From positions 18,412,641 to 18,476,640 of the forward strand of contig JAJLRJ010000006.1 in NCBI GenBank assembly GCA_024195265.1: DNA of 64,000 bases, written 5' to 3'. The translations under genes and the position numbers were made by a program. Origin of the DNA: Dendrophyllia cribrosa. Its lineage: Eukaryota > Cnidaria > Anthozoa > Scleractinia > Dendrophylliidae. Below, piece by piece: positions 40,903 to 53,800 of the stretch (within the stretch, counting starts at the first letter, position 1; every line of letters begins with the position of its first letter). Below the pieces are notes generated by a model. That model did no database searches. It was not told the origin of the DNA and saw only the letters and a program-made list of their open reading frames with translations.

Positions 40903-42515
40903 AAGTCCTTTTTTCCCAACAGACTAGAGATCCCAACGGCAGATGTCTACCCTTGGTTATTGGAAACGGCCCCATCAGCATAATTCGTTGAAATATCAGA
41001 TTGCAAATGATCAATATGATCCAACAAAATTGAGGGAATACTTTCCCAAATTCTGCATGTATTACAAAGCAGAAAGCTTTCCACTAATTTAGGCTGCTCT
41101 ATCTAGTGTAGAATCTCTCTTCTCTGCAGAATCGAGACCTCTTTGTTCTCGCGCTTCGCGCTCGTGTCTCGCGCTACGCGCTCGCGCCCCAAAACGCAGG
41201 CTATAATTTTTCGTACGGGTTTCACCCTTTTTAATCTATTAATACCAGCTACTAGAAATAGGTCAGTGTCTTTTAAAACCTCTTTAAACGCTCACAAGAC
41301 AATTCACCCTTCACGCTTTCCTCTCAGACTGCTATAAACGAATACCCTTTACGCAAACAACCTTTTAATCAATTTATTAGCCTACGCACATCCCCATTTA
41401 CTTCTCCTACACCACATATTAACTTATCTACTCTCAAATCTCCAAAATCCGGGGGGGAGAGACTTCCACTTAAAATTTACAATTAGTAGCTCTTAACGAT
41501 AAAACGTCTTTTCAACCATGCCCATCTAACGAAATTCTAAAAGGACACCCCGTCATTTTCATATGGCGGACCCCCCCGGCGTGTCAATAAGTGACTACGA
41601 AACAGCGTCCATTTTATATATTGGGCAGGCTTGGAAACAAGCCAACCCAATCAAATAGCAGGTTTTTTAGTATGCGTGTCAGTTCTCGGTCGTTACACTG
41701 ACGATTTACCGTAGTTAAATTTTACTTGTTTGTTTTGATTAGTCAGTTCCATCGCTGAACTTTATTTGAACATTATCCATCAGTTTTTTTCCTGCAATAT
41801 TTAAATTTAGCAGATCACTAAATTATCAGTGGCCCCGTAGGATGGGTCGCCGGAGTTTTGAGCTTTGGTTTCTACCCAGGTTTCCTACAATTTTTTGCCG
41901 TCGAGTTTCGGGTTTTAAAGTAGATTTTTCCTGGCCTCCGAGTATCTTTTGTGATGCGCTCTCAATTCTCCAGTTATTAATTATTATTTTTTTGTATGAT
42001 ATTTAGCTGTAAGTTGCAATTTTTTACGGCATACGTGTGAAATAAAGTGTAACGAACAACTGCGGCCAAATACTCCAGAAGTTGTTTTCCACGTCATGAC
42101 TTGTTTGCAGTTTTCCGTAAGAACAATAGAACGCTTAACGGACAGTTTTCTTGGTCCCCTTCAGTGTCCGTGTTAACCGTTTGACTGTATCTGGATAAGC
42201 CGAAAGGCAGGATCTCAGATACACGCCGGAAAATATCTGAATAAGAAGCATAAAGATCGCAAAGCATTAGCAAAATGAAATATAGCTGCTAAGGCTAAAA
42301 CAGTCAAAAGAACAACGAACATTTTATTAAAACCTCTCAGATTGCCACTTGTCAATATACTCTCTAGGGTCCCCGCTTTATTCCATTACCGCAAACAAAA
42401 ATAGATTGCGTTAAGCGATTTCCATCAATTTGCAAGACGAATGCGTCTCCAATATATCTACCACGGCGAAGAGAAGGAGAAAAACCTGTTTTATGTAATT
42501 TCAAACTGGGTTCCG
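40903..42515. other. Noncoding stretch
   Basis: No gene recognised. Low-complexity AT-rich parts and a direct ctcgcgcttcgcgctcg microrepeat near 41150. Confidence 0.45.
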
Positions 42516-42580
42516 CTAGCCTGCATGACAGGCGATTTATGAGCCAACGGGGCGAGCGAAGCGCCTGTCATGCAGGCTAG
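42516..42580. mobile_element. 65-bp hairpin (CTAGCCTGCATGACAGGCG ends)
   Basis: A 19-bp perfect inverted repeat around a 27-bp loop, the smallest MITE-like unit in the window. No coding. Confidence 0.55.
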
Positions 42581-42589
42581 GGTACCGCC

Positions 42590-42928
42590 AGTTCCACCAG
42601 TTGCTCTAGAGACCTACCTAAAGAGGAAAATAAAGTACAACTCGCGGAAATTGAGTTGACCCATTCTGAGAATAACTTGTCTCAAACGAAAAGCAAAGCT
42701 AAAGCTATCAAGGAGTTAAGGGAAACTCCGAAATCAACATTAAAAAAAGCAGACAAGGGAACTACAACTGACATTATGAACAAAGAGGAAGAAATAGAAG
42801 AGAGCTTGACACAACTCAACGTGGAAGAAAACTACAACCCCTCCGGCGAAGCAACTATGATAGGGGAAACTTGTATTAAACAGAGTCAGACAACTAGTTC
42901 CAGAACTCTACCAAAGACAACAAATTGA
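42590..42928 (+). pseudogene. Lysine/glutamate-rich frame, possible retroelement ORF fragment
   Basis: Open for about 112 codons without an early ATG; charged, helical, ends in TAA at 42926-42928. It lies about 1 kb before a Penelope RT fragment in the same direction, so it may be the N-terminal part of the same decayed element. No domain recognised. Confidence 0.3.
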
Positions 42929-43209
42929 TCAAATAACATTCAAAAGACATATCTCAAACACCGATACCAACAAAGTATCTGAGAGAAATGCACAAGAAAA
43001 CTCGCCTGTCAATGCTCTATAAAATGCGAAATAACTTAACTCATGTCGACAGTAACATGTTTCAGTTAGTTACATATAAATATACTCAGTCGTTCCTCTT
43101 AGCACGCATACAAGCTCCCAACTGCCAGTTGTGACTACTTTAAATATTCTTTTTACCCCGGAACACTTCTTGCTTGCAACCAGCTCCCTAGAGACATTTA
43201 ATTAAGCTT

Positions 43210-43357
43210 AACAAATTGACGTCAGTTTTTTAGACGTCTTTTCTCTACTGATGATAAAATTCGTCATAAGATTGTCAAAGTGCTGTGGATCCACGAGCCG
43301 CACGAATTTTATCATCAATAAGAGGACAGACGCATAAAAAACTGACGTCAATTTGTT
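43210..43357. mobile_element. Inverted-repeat MITE (aacaaattgacgtcag termini)
   Basis: Ends aacaaattgacgtcagtttt and its complement. A second inner inverted block gatgataaaattcg / cgaattttatcatc. Noncoding, about 148 bp. Confidence 0.6.
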
Positions 43358-43574
43358 TTTTACAATAACAAAAACGCCAAAATCGTAAAAAACCGGATAA
43401 AATGAACAGTGAACGCAAGGTAAACATGACAAATTGCTGAGTTTTATTCAAATTGACGCAATCATTGTCAATAAGTTTTCTCGCTTTCTCATTGGCTAAC
43501 TGATAACAATAAAGAAATTTCATTGGCTAAAAAACTGACAGGATGACATCCTTTTTTTTAAATTATTATTGCTT

Positions 43575-43680
43575 AGAATAGATCATCACTTACAATACTA
43601 ACGTTGCATACAATACTAACATTATTTACAGTACTAACGTTGCTTACAATACTAACATCACAATTTTTAACATTACTTAC
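43575..43680. repeat. Short tandem repeat (ttacaatactaacgttgc-like)
   Basis: Four to five imperfect units of about 20 bp. Noncoding. Confidence 0.6.
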
Positions 43681-43869
43681 TAATTAATTAATGGCATTAA
43701 TTAAAGATGGGGATTAAAGGAACCCATTTCTTCAAATTGGATCCGGGTTTGTAGGTTTCGATATTAAATTGTGATTTAAGAATGATCAGAAACCGTTACA
43801 CGCATTCGAAAAAGAGTCTATCCTTGATACGCGCATTAATTTTGATCTGACTGAGACACTTAAATACAC

Positions 43870-44025
43870 GCATTTTAAATCTTGTCACCGGGAGTAAAAT
43901 GTCAAAGGAGAAGCCCTGACTACTCGGCGTAAGAACGAACTCCTCAAAGGAAAAACGTTTTGAGAAAAACATTGATAAGTTCAAACAACACCTCCGACTA
44001 AAAGGCTACTTTTATAAGATTCAAA
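43870..44025 (+). pseudogene. Second Penelope-like RT C-terminal fragment
   Basis: Reads RTNSSKEKRFEKNIDKFKQ followed by HLRLKGYF, homologous by eye to the block at 31995-32100 of the other Penelope remnant. Needs a frame change near its start. Short and decayed. Confidence 0.5.
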
Positions 44026-44846
44026 CGTGATGAAATATTTTTGTTTCAGTTTGAATTACGGTTTGTCAGAAAATAAACACGGCTGCCTACCGTTGTATAC
44101 CTACCAACTTACACGCATTATCAACCTCGTTCCCTGGGCTTTTCCCTTCGAGAGAGGGGCGGCGGGAAAAGACTTAAAATTCCGGACTACTTGTTTATTA
44201 ACCATTAACGTGAAAGATTGAATTCAATTTCCACTAAAAAAAAGTCCAGTTAACGGCGCTAAATGTCACGTTTGAGTGCCAAATAACAAGCTGAAAGGTC
44301 GAGATAAGCGCTATCTCGGCAAGATCGCGCCGAGCTTTTGAGCACAGCGACAATCGGCAACCGTCGGAAATCATCGGAAATGTTCGGAAGTTGTCGGAAC
44401 ATCTTCGGCAATGTTCGGGTAGTCGTCGGACATTTTCGGAAATTCGGGTAATATGGATACGAAAATCACACGCATTTGACTTCGGAAAAGTTGGCAGGTA
44501 TACCGTTGTTACTCTTCGCGGTTCTTGGAGTGTTTTGGCATTCCTGTCCAGGGTGGGTCTTCGCCCGCCATTTTGAAAGCGGAGAAGAAACTGAGGACGA
44601 GGTTTAGAGTAACCTGGATTACTTGATCTATGAAATGCTTTTTATTAGACAATTACAAACTTGTGCTTACAGTAAATATGCTCAGCAGCTTATATAGCTA
44701 CGATTTTTAACGGCTCTTGACAACTGAACCCGGCAATGGCAATGAAGATATAAACATTGTTCGTTTTTTTCTATCGCTTGTCTTCCTTCTATTTTGAATG
44801 CGTTTGGACCAAGACATCGGCGCTGCCGCAGAATGAAATGCTGTCA
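44026..44846. other. Noncoding stretch downstream of SDR copy B
   Basis: Contains a run of imperfect tcggaa(a/t)(t/g)tt units at about 44350-44450. Otherwise nothing recognised. SDR copy B's 3' UTR should lie in its right part. Confidence 0.45.
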
Positions 44847-47800
44847 TTAACATGGCTGCCCTGTTTGGCATCCTTTTGGTGTTGGAACTTTAAACAAGGA
44901 GCTAAGAATGAAGTCCGTGGCAAAATTCGGTAACCAGGCTACCAGCGCCAACAGCAGCCGACCATCCAGACCAACTATGTAACGGTCACGAGGACCCTGT
45001 GACGTCAGAGCGTCCACTACAGCATCCACCACTAAATACAGGCGATCAGACTGTTGATAGTCTGTCATACCCTTAATAACTAGGAGGGAAAATACATCAT
45101 CAATATATCACGACAATGAGATACCGAAAAATTTTGTTCAACAAGGTTCATTTGTTGTTCCAAGTAAAAAAAAAGAAAAGTTGTCCCAGAAAACGTGAAC
45201 ATTATCCTAAGGCAATTTGTTATTTCAGTATAAATCATTTCTGCAAGGAAAACGTTTAATGAAGTTGAATGAAAGTTCCCTTGACGAAACTGTTTAAACC
45301 GCTCGATCTGGAGAAAACGAACGAGCACAATTGTCTAAAAATGTCTCCTTAACATTGTTTGAAGCGGATTGGAACCGAAAGATCTCACCATTACGGCTGA
45401 CGCCGAGGAGCTAAAACGAGCAAATACCTTTTCCCACCACGGACTGTTATGCGGAAGTTTTGTCGAACTCAATGGAGAAATAATTTATTATTAAAATGGA
45501 ACAGAGACTCGCTGTGCAGCTCAAAACCGTTATTTTTGGGGAGAGAACAGCTTATGCTTTACGAATGGACTTCGGACTTGAAATAGGTGGCCTTGAGATG
45601 CGGGTTCTTTAGCGAATGGTCAATGTCGAAAACAACAACAAAAACACTGAATCCAACTCCTTTAAACTTGCTTTTTGGAAAGCTTGGTGCTAAACGAAAG
45701 GAATAAAAAGCCACATTGCGGGTAGGTAACGATTTCTTCAACGTTTATTCGTGTCTAAACGTATTTATTTTTGTAAGATTGACCGCCATGATTGTAGTTC
45801 TTTCACATTAGAGCGCTTTTCGCTCTGTTCAGACGTATGCTTGTTCAGTTTGTTTTTTCAATTCTGAAGTGATCTCTTTACAGACACGATTCTCTACCAT
45901 TTTATTGTCGTATTTCATGTAGTCTCTCGCTTTTTTTATAATAGATAGACGAAAACTCTCCTATAAAACCTCGGTTTGTAAAATTTTAGCGTGGCGTGGT
46001 AAATTTATTTAAGAAATCGTACTAAACACATTGTTGTAAAGATAAGAAACTTACATTTATAAGCGTGGTTATACATCATCATGATTATACGAATAATTTT
46101 TTTTAACAAAACGCAGGCTTGAGACATGAGGCGATATAGTGATTACGTGTTCATTGTATATGGCGTTGCATATGTTGCGTTATGCATGCAGGAAAGATAT
46201 TTTTTTGCAAAATCACGGGCATGAGTAAAAAAAAAAACAAACAATAACATCTAGATTTTCTTACTAGAGAGTTCTGAAAATCAGATGCAGTGGAATACCC
46301 TTAATACAGATACCTTCGGTACCGCCGTAAAAATTGTCGGTATTTAATAATGAGGTGTCCGTAATAAGCAGGGAAAATTAAGAGAAGATATACCCGCTTT
46401 AATTCTACCGGGACCTTGAAAACTGACCGAAATAACGAGAAAGCGGGATTCATTTGAACCAACATGGAGATGTGATCAAACATCAATTGAAGGCCTCCGG
46501 GCAAGAATGTCCTAAGTGTCTTTTTGGAAAATTTTCACTGAAATCTTGGATTTTTGGCCTCAAAAGGGACTCGCTTGCCAAAATTATGACTGGATCATGT
46601 AAATATCACTAAAAGGACCTCAACCAGGTCAATAAATCTTACGTAAATCTTCTATCTTAGAACAGAATATAATTTCATCTTGAAAAGATACATAGGATGT
46701 CCTAAGGCCCAAAACATTTTCTTAAAGATGTGGATTTTCTTCCCCATTTTGGATCTGTTTTATATGCAAGTATCTTAACTATAATAAATCATTAATTTGA
46801 CAAAACTGTGCTTTTAAAGGCCTAAAACATACGATTTTAGTGAAAGTTGCCAAAAAGTCACTGAGGACATTCTTGCACGGAGGCCTTCAGTTACACTACG
46901 CTGCAAAATTCGTTGGTCTACCTTCTAGCACATACTCCGCAGTCTGTGGAAATTTTACATAATATACCTGCTTTCAAGTATTCCTCTCCATATTCTTCCT
47001 TTAGCTCGTCATTCAGGTTTTCCCAACCCTCCTTGAAGACTCTTTCAATGTTGGACGACTGACTGATGTTGGTACTAAATGCACCTGGTTCCACAATACT
47101 CACTAGTACCCCCCAGGGATTCATTTCTCTTCTTAACGCATCCGAAAACGCCTCCACGCCATATTTGGTTACACTATAGGATGAGAATAATGAGCGAGAG
47201 ACACGACCTGTGTTTTATTGAAAGCAGGAGAAATAAAAAACAATGAGAAACAAACAAAAACCTACCCTGCATCTTCATTCTTATGAACGACAAAGCCTTC
47301 TTCTTTCACCAAGTAAATGCCACAATATCAGAATAATTATTATTTACACACATGCTTCTCTGATATAAATGAATGTTAAGTCGCCATTTGCAATTTTTGA
47401 TTCGCAGACCAATCAGAGGATTGAGCGAATACTCAGCGCTATCAATAGATGGTTATGAAGCTACTTACATAACATGACTTACCAGCGACACTTGAGAAAT
47501 TCACAACTCGTCCCCGAGCCTTCTTGACAAGTGGGAGAAAGGTTTTAGTCATACCAATCAGTCCCCACAGATTTACGTCTGCAGTACTTTTAAATATGCT
47601 CAGCGGAGTCCATTCGATTGGAAGCACACTCCCAACTCCAGCATTGTTCACCAGGCCCCACAGGCCGCCTGTAAAATACCCGAACCATTGGAACGGCTCT
47701 TATATTTATATTCTATTTATATTTATGTAACTGTTTTCAATATATGGCAATAAACTTGAACTTGAACTTGAACTATTGTTATTAATCTCGTACCCAGATC

Positions 47801-50800
47801 TCACTCGTGCTTGTACTGTACTGAAATGTGAGATCTGGTAAACTTCGATATAACGCTACTTTTCATTGGTTAGCTGAAAAACGAATGCCTCATTTTAATA
47901 TGCTCTGTGATTGGCTCTTTCCTACAGAGTATGAAAACATGTAAACATGGACACTCGAAGAAAATTATCGTGCCACGTTTCAACAACTAGATGCCGCTTG
48001 TGTGGAAATAATACTGAGAAAATTGTATTTACTTCAATCCAGCTAAAGAGGAATATCTTAAAGATACGGAGTTTCCGTGAAAGAAACCGAGGAACGTCCA
48101 AAGTTGTGCGTGTAAACAAAAGCATCGAAGCATTTTATCGACTTTTAGAAATAGCTGGAAATAGAAGGCACTCATTAGAAACGCAACTTTAATAGGAAAG
48201 AAAGGAACTAGGCCTGGATCTGAATTCTTCTTTCTTCTCGTTTTGTCTGTCTGTGAGGAATGGAATTGAGTGAACAGTCTGTTTTGCGGGATTTAGGGAG
48301 CTCCAAAAGGATAAAACTCATGCACTCCACTGAAGCTTTAGATCTAAAAAGTTAAACCCAACGCCACACAGTTCTATTAAACGGTTAAATAATGGTGACA
48401 GACATTTTAACATTGGTGGTGAGAAGTAATCGTCTGTTATGGGCGAAATGATATCTTCCAAATGGTCAACATATATTTACTTGTTCAAGATCATGAGTGC
48501 AGTACTTCATAAAAAACGTTAGCCCAGTCTTCTCAGGATTTGCAATAACTTGTTTGGGATCTTTCATATTCAAACGTTTTATGATAGTTGTTTGGTATTC
48601 CTTTGTTGCTGTTGCTGTCATATTAACAATCTTTAATACTTCTGTGGAATACCAAGGAAAGTGTTCCTAGTTTGCTGTATTCTTCCCTGAAGTTGTGCCC
48701 CCTAAACAATAAATATATTCAATTTGTAAGCACACCGAAATGCTGTTATTCTGACCACTACAATGAACCAATTTGGCTACTGTATTGTTGATAATGAGAT
48801 GGCTGGATTTAAGGGCATCTCAAATAACTGAGCTCTTTTTAATAGGGTGCCGGTGGAGAAAGCATATATCAGTGAAGCTGCAATAACTGGTTACAAGGTG
48901 GCCATATAGCAATTGGCCCCTTTAACCAGTAAGCCCCAGGGTCAACATGCAATTTCTCTTTACTGGTCTCTACATGTACATTTTTCATAGTGACCATAGT
49001 AGCAGTACAGACTGGTTTCTGAAATTTCAAGATTTTTCATTGTTGATTGTTTCCCTATTTCTCATGACCCGTCTGCTTGATCATATCATGCATTGATGTT
49101 TTGAGGAGAAATTTGATATTGATCACTATTGGGGCTTACATGTATTAAAAGACTTAAGGTTCACTGGTCTGTTATGTTTTGATGCACATATGTATGTAAA
49201 ATCCCTGCATTTGCAGGAAAGAAGGAGTGTGTGGCTTCTTTAGTCTTAATAAAGTTTGACTTGAGATTGGTCCAAATATTAAATAGTGAAAATTATTTTT
49301 TTAATAATTGTACCTCTGACAGTGGCATTCTATAATAATGCAGTCTTCTTTTTATAATGGAGCTTAAAAGGGCCCTTTCAGAAAAAAAAAATGATTTATT
49401 GGGGAAAGCCAGAGACTAGCTAAGCTGGCTAAGATTGACACAGTTTTTGAAAATGACTTTATTTAAAACACTGCAATGTTGTTTTAAAAAGAGCAGTTTT
49501 AGGACTTTCAGACCATGTTTCAGCATTGAGCTCATATTATTCTGGCACAGTTTGGTAATTTTGTTGTGGTCATGGGAAGGTCATAGTGATGGAACACTTC
49601 TAAAGGAAAGTTTTTAATCAGTAGTAAATGAAGGGCTTACTGCGAAAGGGGCATATATCACCCAGGGGAGGAGAGGGGACTCCCATTTAAATGTACCCTC
49701 ATCATACCATTAAGGAATTAAAATTTGTGGTTGGTACCCCAAGGGTATTTGAAATGAAAATGACTACTGCTCAGAGTTATTGATACCTTTCAGGATATGA
49801 AGCCAGAAAAATTGGCTGACAGAGTCAACTTTTTAGAAAAAACTAGCGTTTCTTAGAGTAAAAAATTAATGCGAGCCACAGCCATTAAACAGGATTCTGG
49901 TACCGTTTATAAAAGGGTTTCCTCTAACATTTATGATGATCATCCCAGTCAATTTTATATGGGGGTAAGCCCCCCTCTCCCTGTATATCTTTTTTTTTCC
50001 AAAATGTGGGAAGAGGGGCTCCAAACTTCCCCATTTTTGGCATGAGCTGAGGATTTGTGTATTACACATTGTACAAATTTTTAATTTCCTACGAATTTTT
50101 TTTTACTGGCCATTTGCTGTGGCTATTATGCCGAGATATATAGCCTTCAAGCAACAAAATAAAAATGGATCAACATTTAGCACAAAAATCTGTAGCACTT
50201 GGGTAATGGGTAATATATGCCAAAACCACAATCTATGCTCCTTCTGCAGCAAGCCCTTTAAATGGAAAATGAAAATTTCAATTCAAATTCATTTTTTATC
50301 TTCAAGACATTAACAGTGACCTTTCTTTAAGAATTAAAAAAAATGTATAAAGAGATTATATCATTAAAGGTTGTTTTTCCTGTTTTAATTTTCTCAGAAA
50401 TTATAATGAATGATTGGATTATTTTCCTCTCCTGTTGGATGGTAACCCTGTATTCAGTGTATTTATGGACATGCAGGGGAAGTGTGAATATATACTGTAC
50501 CCATAATGCTACCACAATGACCCTAAATAATAAATATTGGTCACCTCAAAATCTTGTGTATTACCCGGATCATCCTAAGAGCTCTGGATGATTTTTTTAG
50601 ACTTAAAACATGGAAATGCAACTGAAAAAGAACAGTGGAGAATGTTTCTATTTTTAATGACCCTTAAAGTCCTTAACACCTCCCTGTTACTTTGTTTTTT
50701 TTTGTGAAACCCATCAGAATTGAATGAAACATCAAGATTAATTTTTTTTTGAGGTTTTGGCAATTTGTGAACATTTTAATTTTAAGTGTATAATCCTTCT

Positions 50801-53800
50801 AGCACATATATAGGGAATGGCAATGCTCACAAGATTTTAAACAGCTTAATTTGTGACGTTGCAAGAAATTGACTTTTTTTCCTCCTAAAGTCAAACTTAG
50901 ACTTGTGTATTATGTGGTTTTAAAAGTTGATATGTGGACAAAATTGCTATGTGGAAACATTATTGATGAAATTTATTCAGGTGTCATAAAGGCAGTAGCT
51001 GAGAAACAAGACCCCTCTACTATAAACATTCCATGAAGTGAAATCTTTCCAAGGTCAATCGAATGCTACTTAAAATAGAAAGCAGAAGTTCATATGTTAC
51101 ACATATATGTATAGGCTTTATTGCGTTTGCTTGCATTATTTTGTAATTGCTTTGCAAGTTACCTGCAGTGACTACTAGCTATGACTTACTGGGTGAATCG
51201 CATGGCATGCTGAACAGGAGAATTGAAACACAGGTGACAGTGCACCAAGAGTGTAGCTGACTTTTTTTATCGCTGATAAGCGCGTCGAGAGGAGACACCA
51301 GAATTTAAATGGATATGTTCTTAATACCGCAATTTTCAGCACCCAGATGGTCAAGAGTGAAAGAAGCAGTTCATAATTATTAAAAGCGATTTACAGTGTA
51401 AATACCATATCGATTTCTGACAATCCCGCTCGTTAACAGCAATCTCCTCTTAGTGAGTCTCTTTTGTTTTGGTTAAAGTTTCACGTTTTCTTGTCCCCCG
51501 GAGCTAAGAACCTTCTAAAGAGCACCATTGAAATCCATAACTTAACGAAAGCTTGCCCGAAAACTTTACCATAAATAAAACACAATCTCGAGCTGGCGGC
51601 CATACAACACGTTTTACAAAGGACGGTGGGAAGTCCCCGATAACGGGACTGAAATCGTACTTTACCAGATCTCCCTTTCGCCTGACCGTGGGAGATCTGG
51701 GTACGAGATTATATTGTTATAAGAAGAAAACATTGAAAGAAAAAAAAAACAAGAAAATAGCCGGCCAATAAGTATATTAATTAAAAAATATAATTATAAT
51801 AATTGCAAAAATCAGTACCGAATAAACAGAAAATATGAAGGAGCAGGAACAATGGCAATGCGACATGAGCAAGGCACGTGTATGCGTATCACTCATATAT
51901 CGTTTTTCTGTTGTTTGGGACATTCTATTACAGAGTTTATCTCGCCTTTAGACGACTACAAGGTCCACAAGTTCTTTGCTCGATCCGCAGTTTCGCGCCC
52001 TACCAGATGATAAAGACGGGAGTAAGTGTCAACGTTCGTGCGCGATTTTGCAAACCAGGATAGGATAAGAAATCAGTATGAAATAATTCCGTTAATCGGG
52101 GCAGAAACCCATAAGTGGGTTGAAACGTGCAACTGTCTCTTGTACGCTTCAAAACAAGCTTCTGATTATTGAATTTGCTAAGAAGCTATTACAGCCATAT
52201 TTGGAAAATTAAGATAAAAATATTAACCATTCAATTCACTAGAACAACTTGCTTCCAATCTCCCTGGACCGAGGGGTTCCCAAATATGGTACTAAACAAA
52301 AAATGAATATTCGGAAGCTGTGAATGCGCGTTACACGTTTCAACCCACTTATGGGTTTCTGTCGGGGGTGAATAATGAGAAAAGAGAGTGGAGCAGGAAC
52401 ATCGGTTATTTTACATCTATCAGTATCGAGAGGAAATGAGAAATAGCCAAGGTAGATGGCTGTTTAGCGTTCGTGTCATATACTGTATACAAGAAAATGA
52501 CGAACAAATGATAGGATACAATTTTCCTGTTGTTAAAGATTCTATTGTAGAGTTTTGTTTGTCTGTGGTCAATTCCAAGACCTTGCGTGAATAGCGCCCT
52601 AACACATGACAAGAGTGGCTGTTAGCTGTTTCGTGCTTGATGAACCAGGACAAGAGTGGTAGTATTAACTAAATAAGAAATTTCTGATATTGGACTCTGT
52701 TAAAACTCGTGACGGTCAAGTACCCGACATTCCAGTAGATTGTTTATGAATAAGTTATGCAAGACACTGTGAATTAGCCTGCGAGCAAGCTCTCGGGCTC
52801 GGGTTTGGGGGAGGGGGGAGGGGGTGGGAAAGGGAAAGGATCGAGAGCTTGCAACGATGTCACAGAAGTTTGAATGTCTCCGCTCAAAAAGTGGACGGAA
52901 AACGATGAGTGGTTGAAATTTAATTTGATGATGACGTTGTCATGGTGTCATTCTTCGTGCGTCGTGATCAAGACAAACAAAATGACGGAGAGCCGAGGAG
53001 ATCGCATTCATTAAGCGTGCGAGAATTTTTCTAAATATCTGAAGTTTCCTGGGGAATTGAAACTCGAGCAACATGTCAAGCAGTTGAAGCACTACTTAAA
53101 GGTAGCGATGTCCTTGCTGTTTTGCCGACGGGCTATGGCAAAAGCTTTATATTTCAACTGTTTGCTGCCGCGGCTGCAAATATTAAAAGGAGGCAGCATC
53201 AAACAGTGTTAGTTGTCTGTCCGTTACAAAGCATCATCGACGATCGACGACCAGGTAGCAGAAGCCAGAAGTATTGGAATGTCTGCGGTTCTTGTTGCCG
53301 ATGAAGACCGAGAAAATTATCGACCAGCATTTGTGACCTCTCACGCGAAAACGATACTAAGCGGTTTCCGTTAGAGTCGTTCCCTTGCCGTTCATCAGCC
53401 GTTCACGAACGGTAGGAGGCCGTTCGAACGGCCGTGATTAGTCGTTTAAAAAAATATTCAGCCGTTCGAACGGCTTGGGTTATCCGTTGAGAAAAAATAT
53501 TCAGCCGTTTGAACAGCTAATGTTAGAGACCGTTTAGGTAAAAGATTTTTAGCCATTTGAACGGCTATCGAAAGAGTTCTAGTGTTTTGGCCGGTGATTT
53601 ATTTTTGCTTTCGTTCGCTCACCATGCAATTTGCATAAGTCCGAAAGTAATTTGAAACTTTTTCAATATAAACATCTCGCTATTCACAGAATTATAAACA
53701 CGCATTCAAAAGAGAAACGCCTTCAGACTGGTGAAAGCAGAGAGTTTGGAAAAACTTATCTTAATTTTGTCCAGCGATACACTACAAAGAAAACAGAGAA

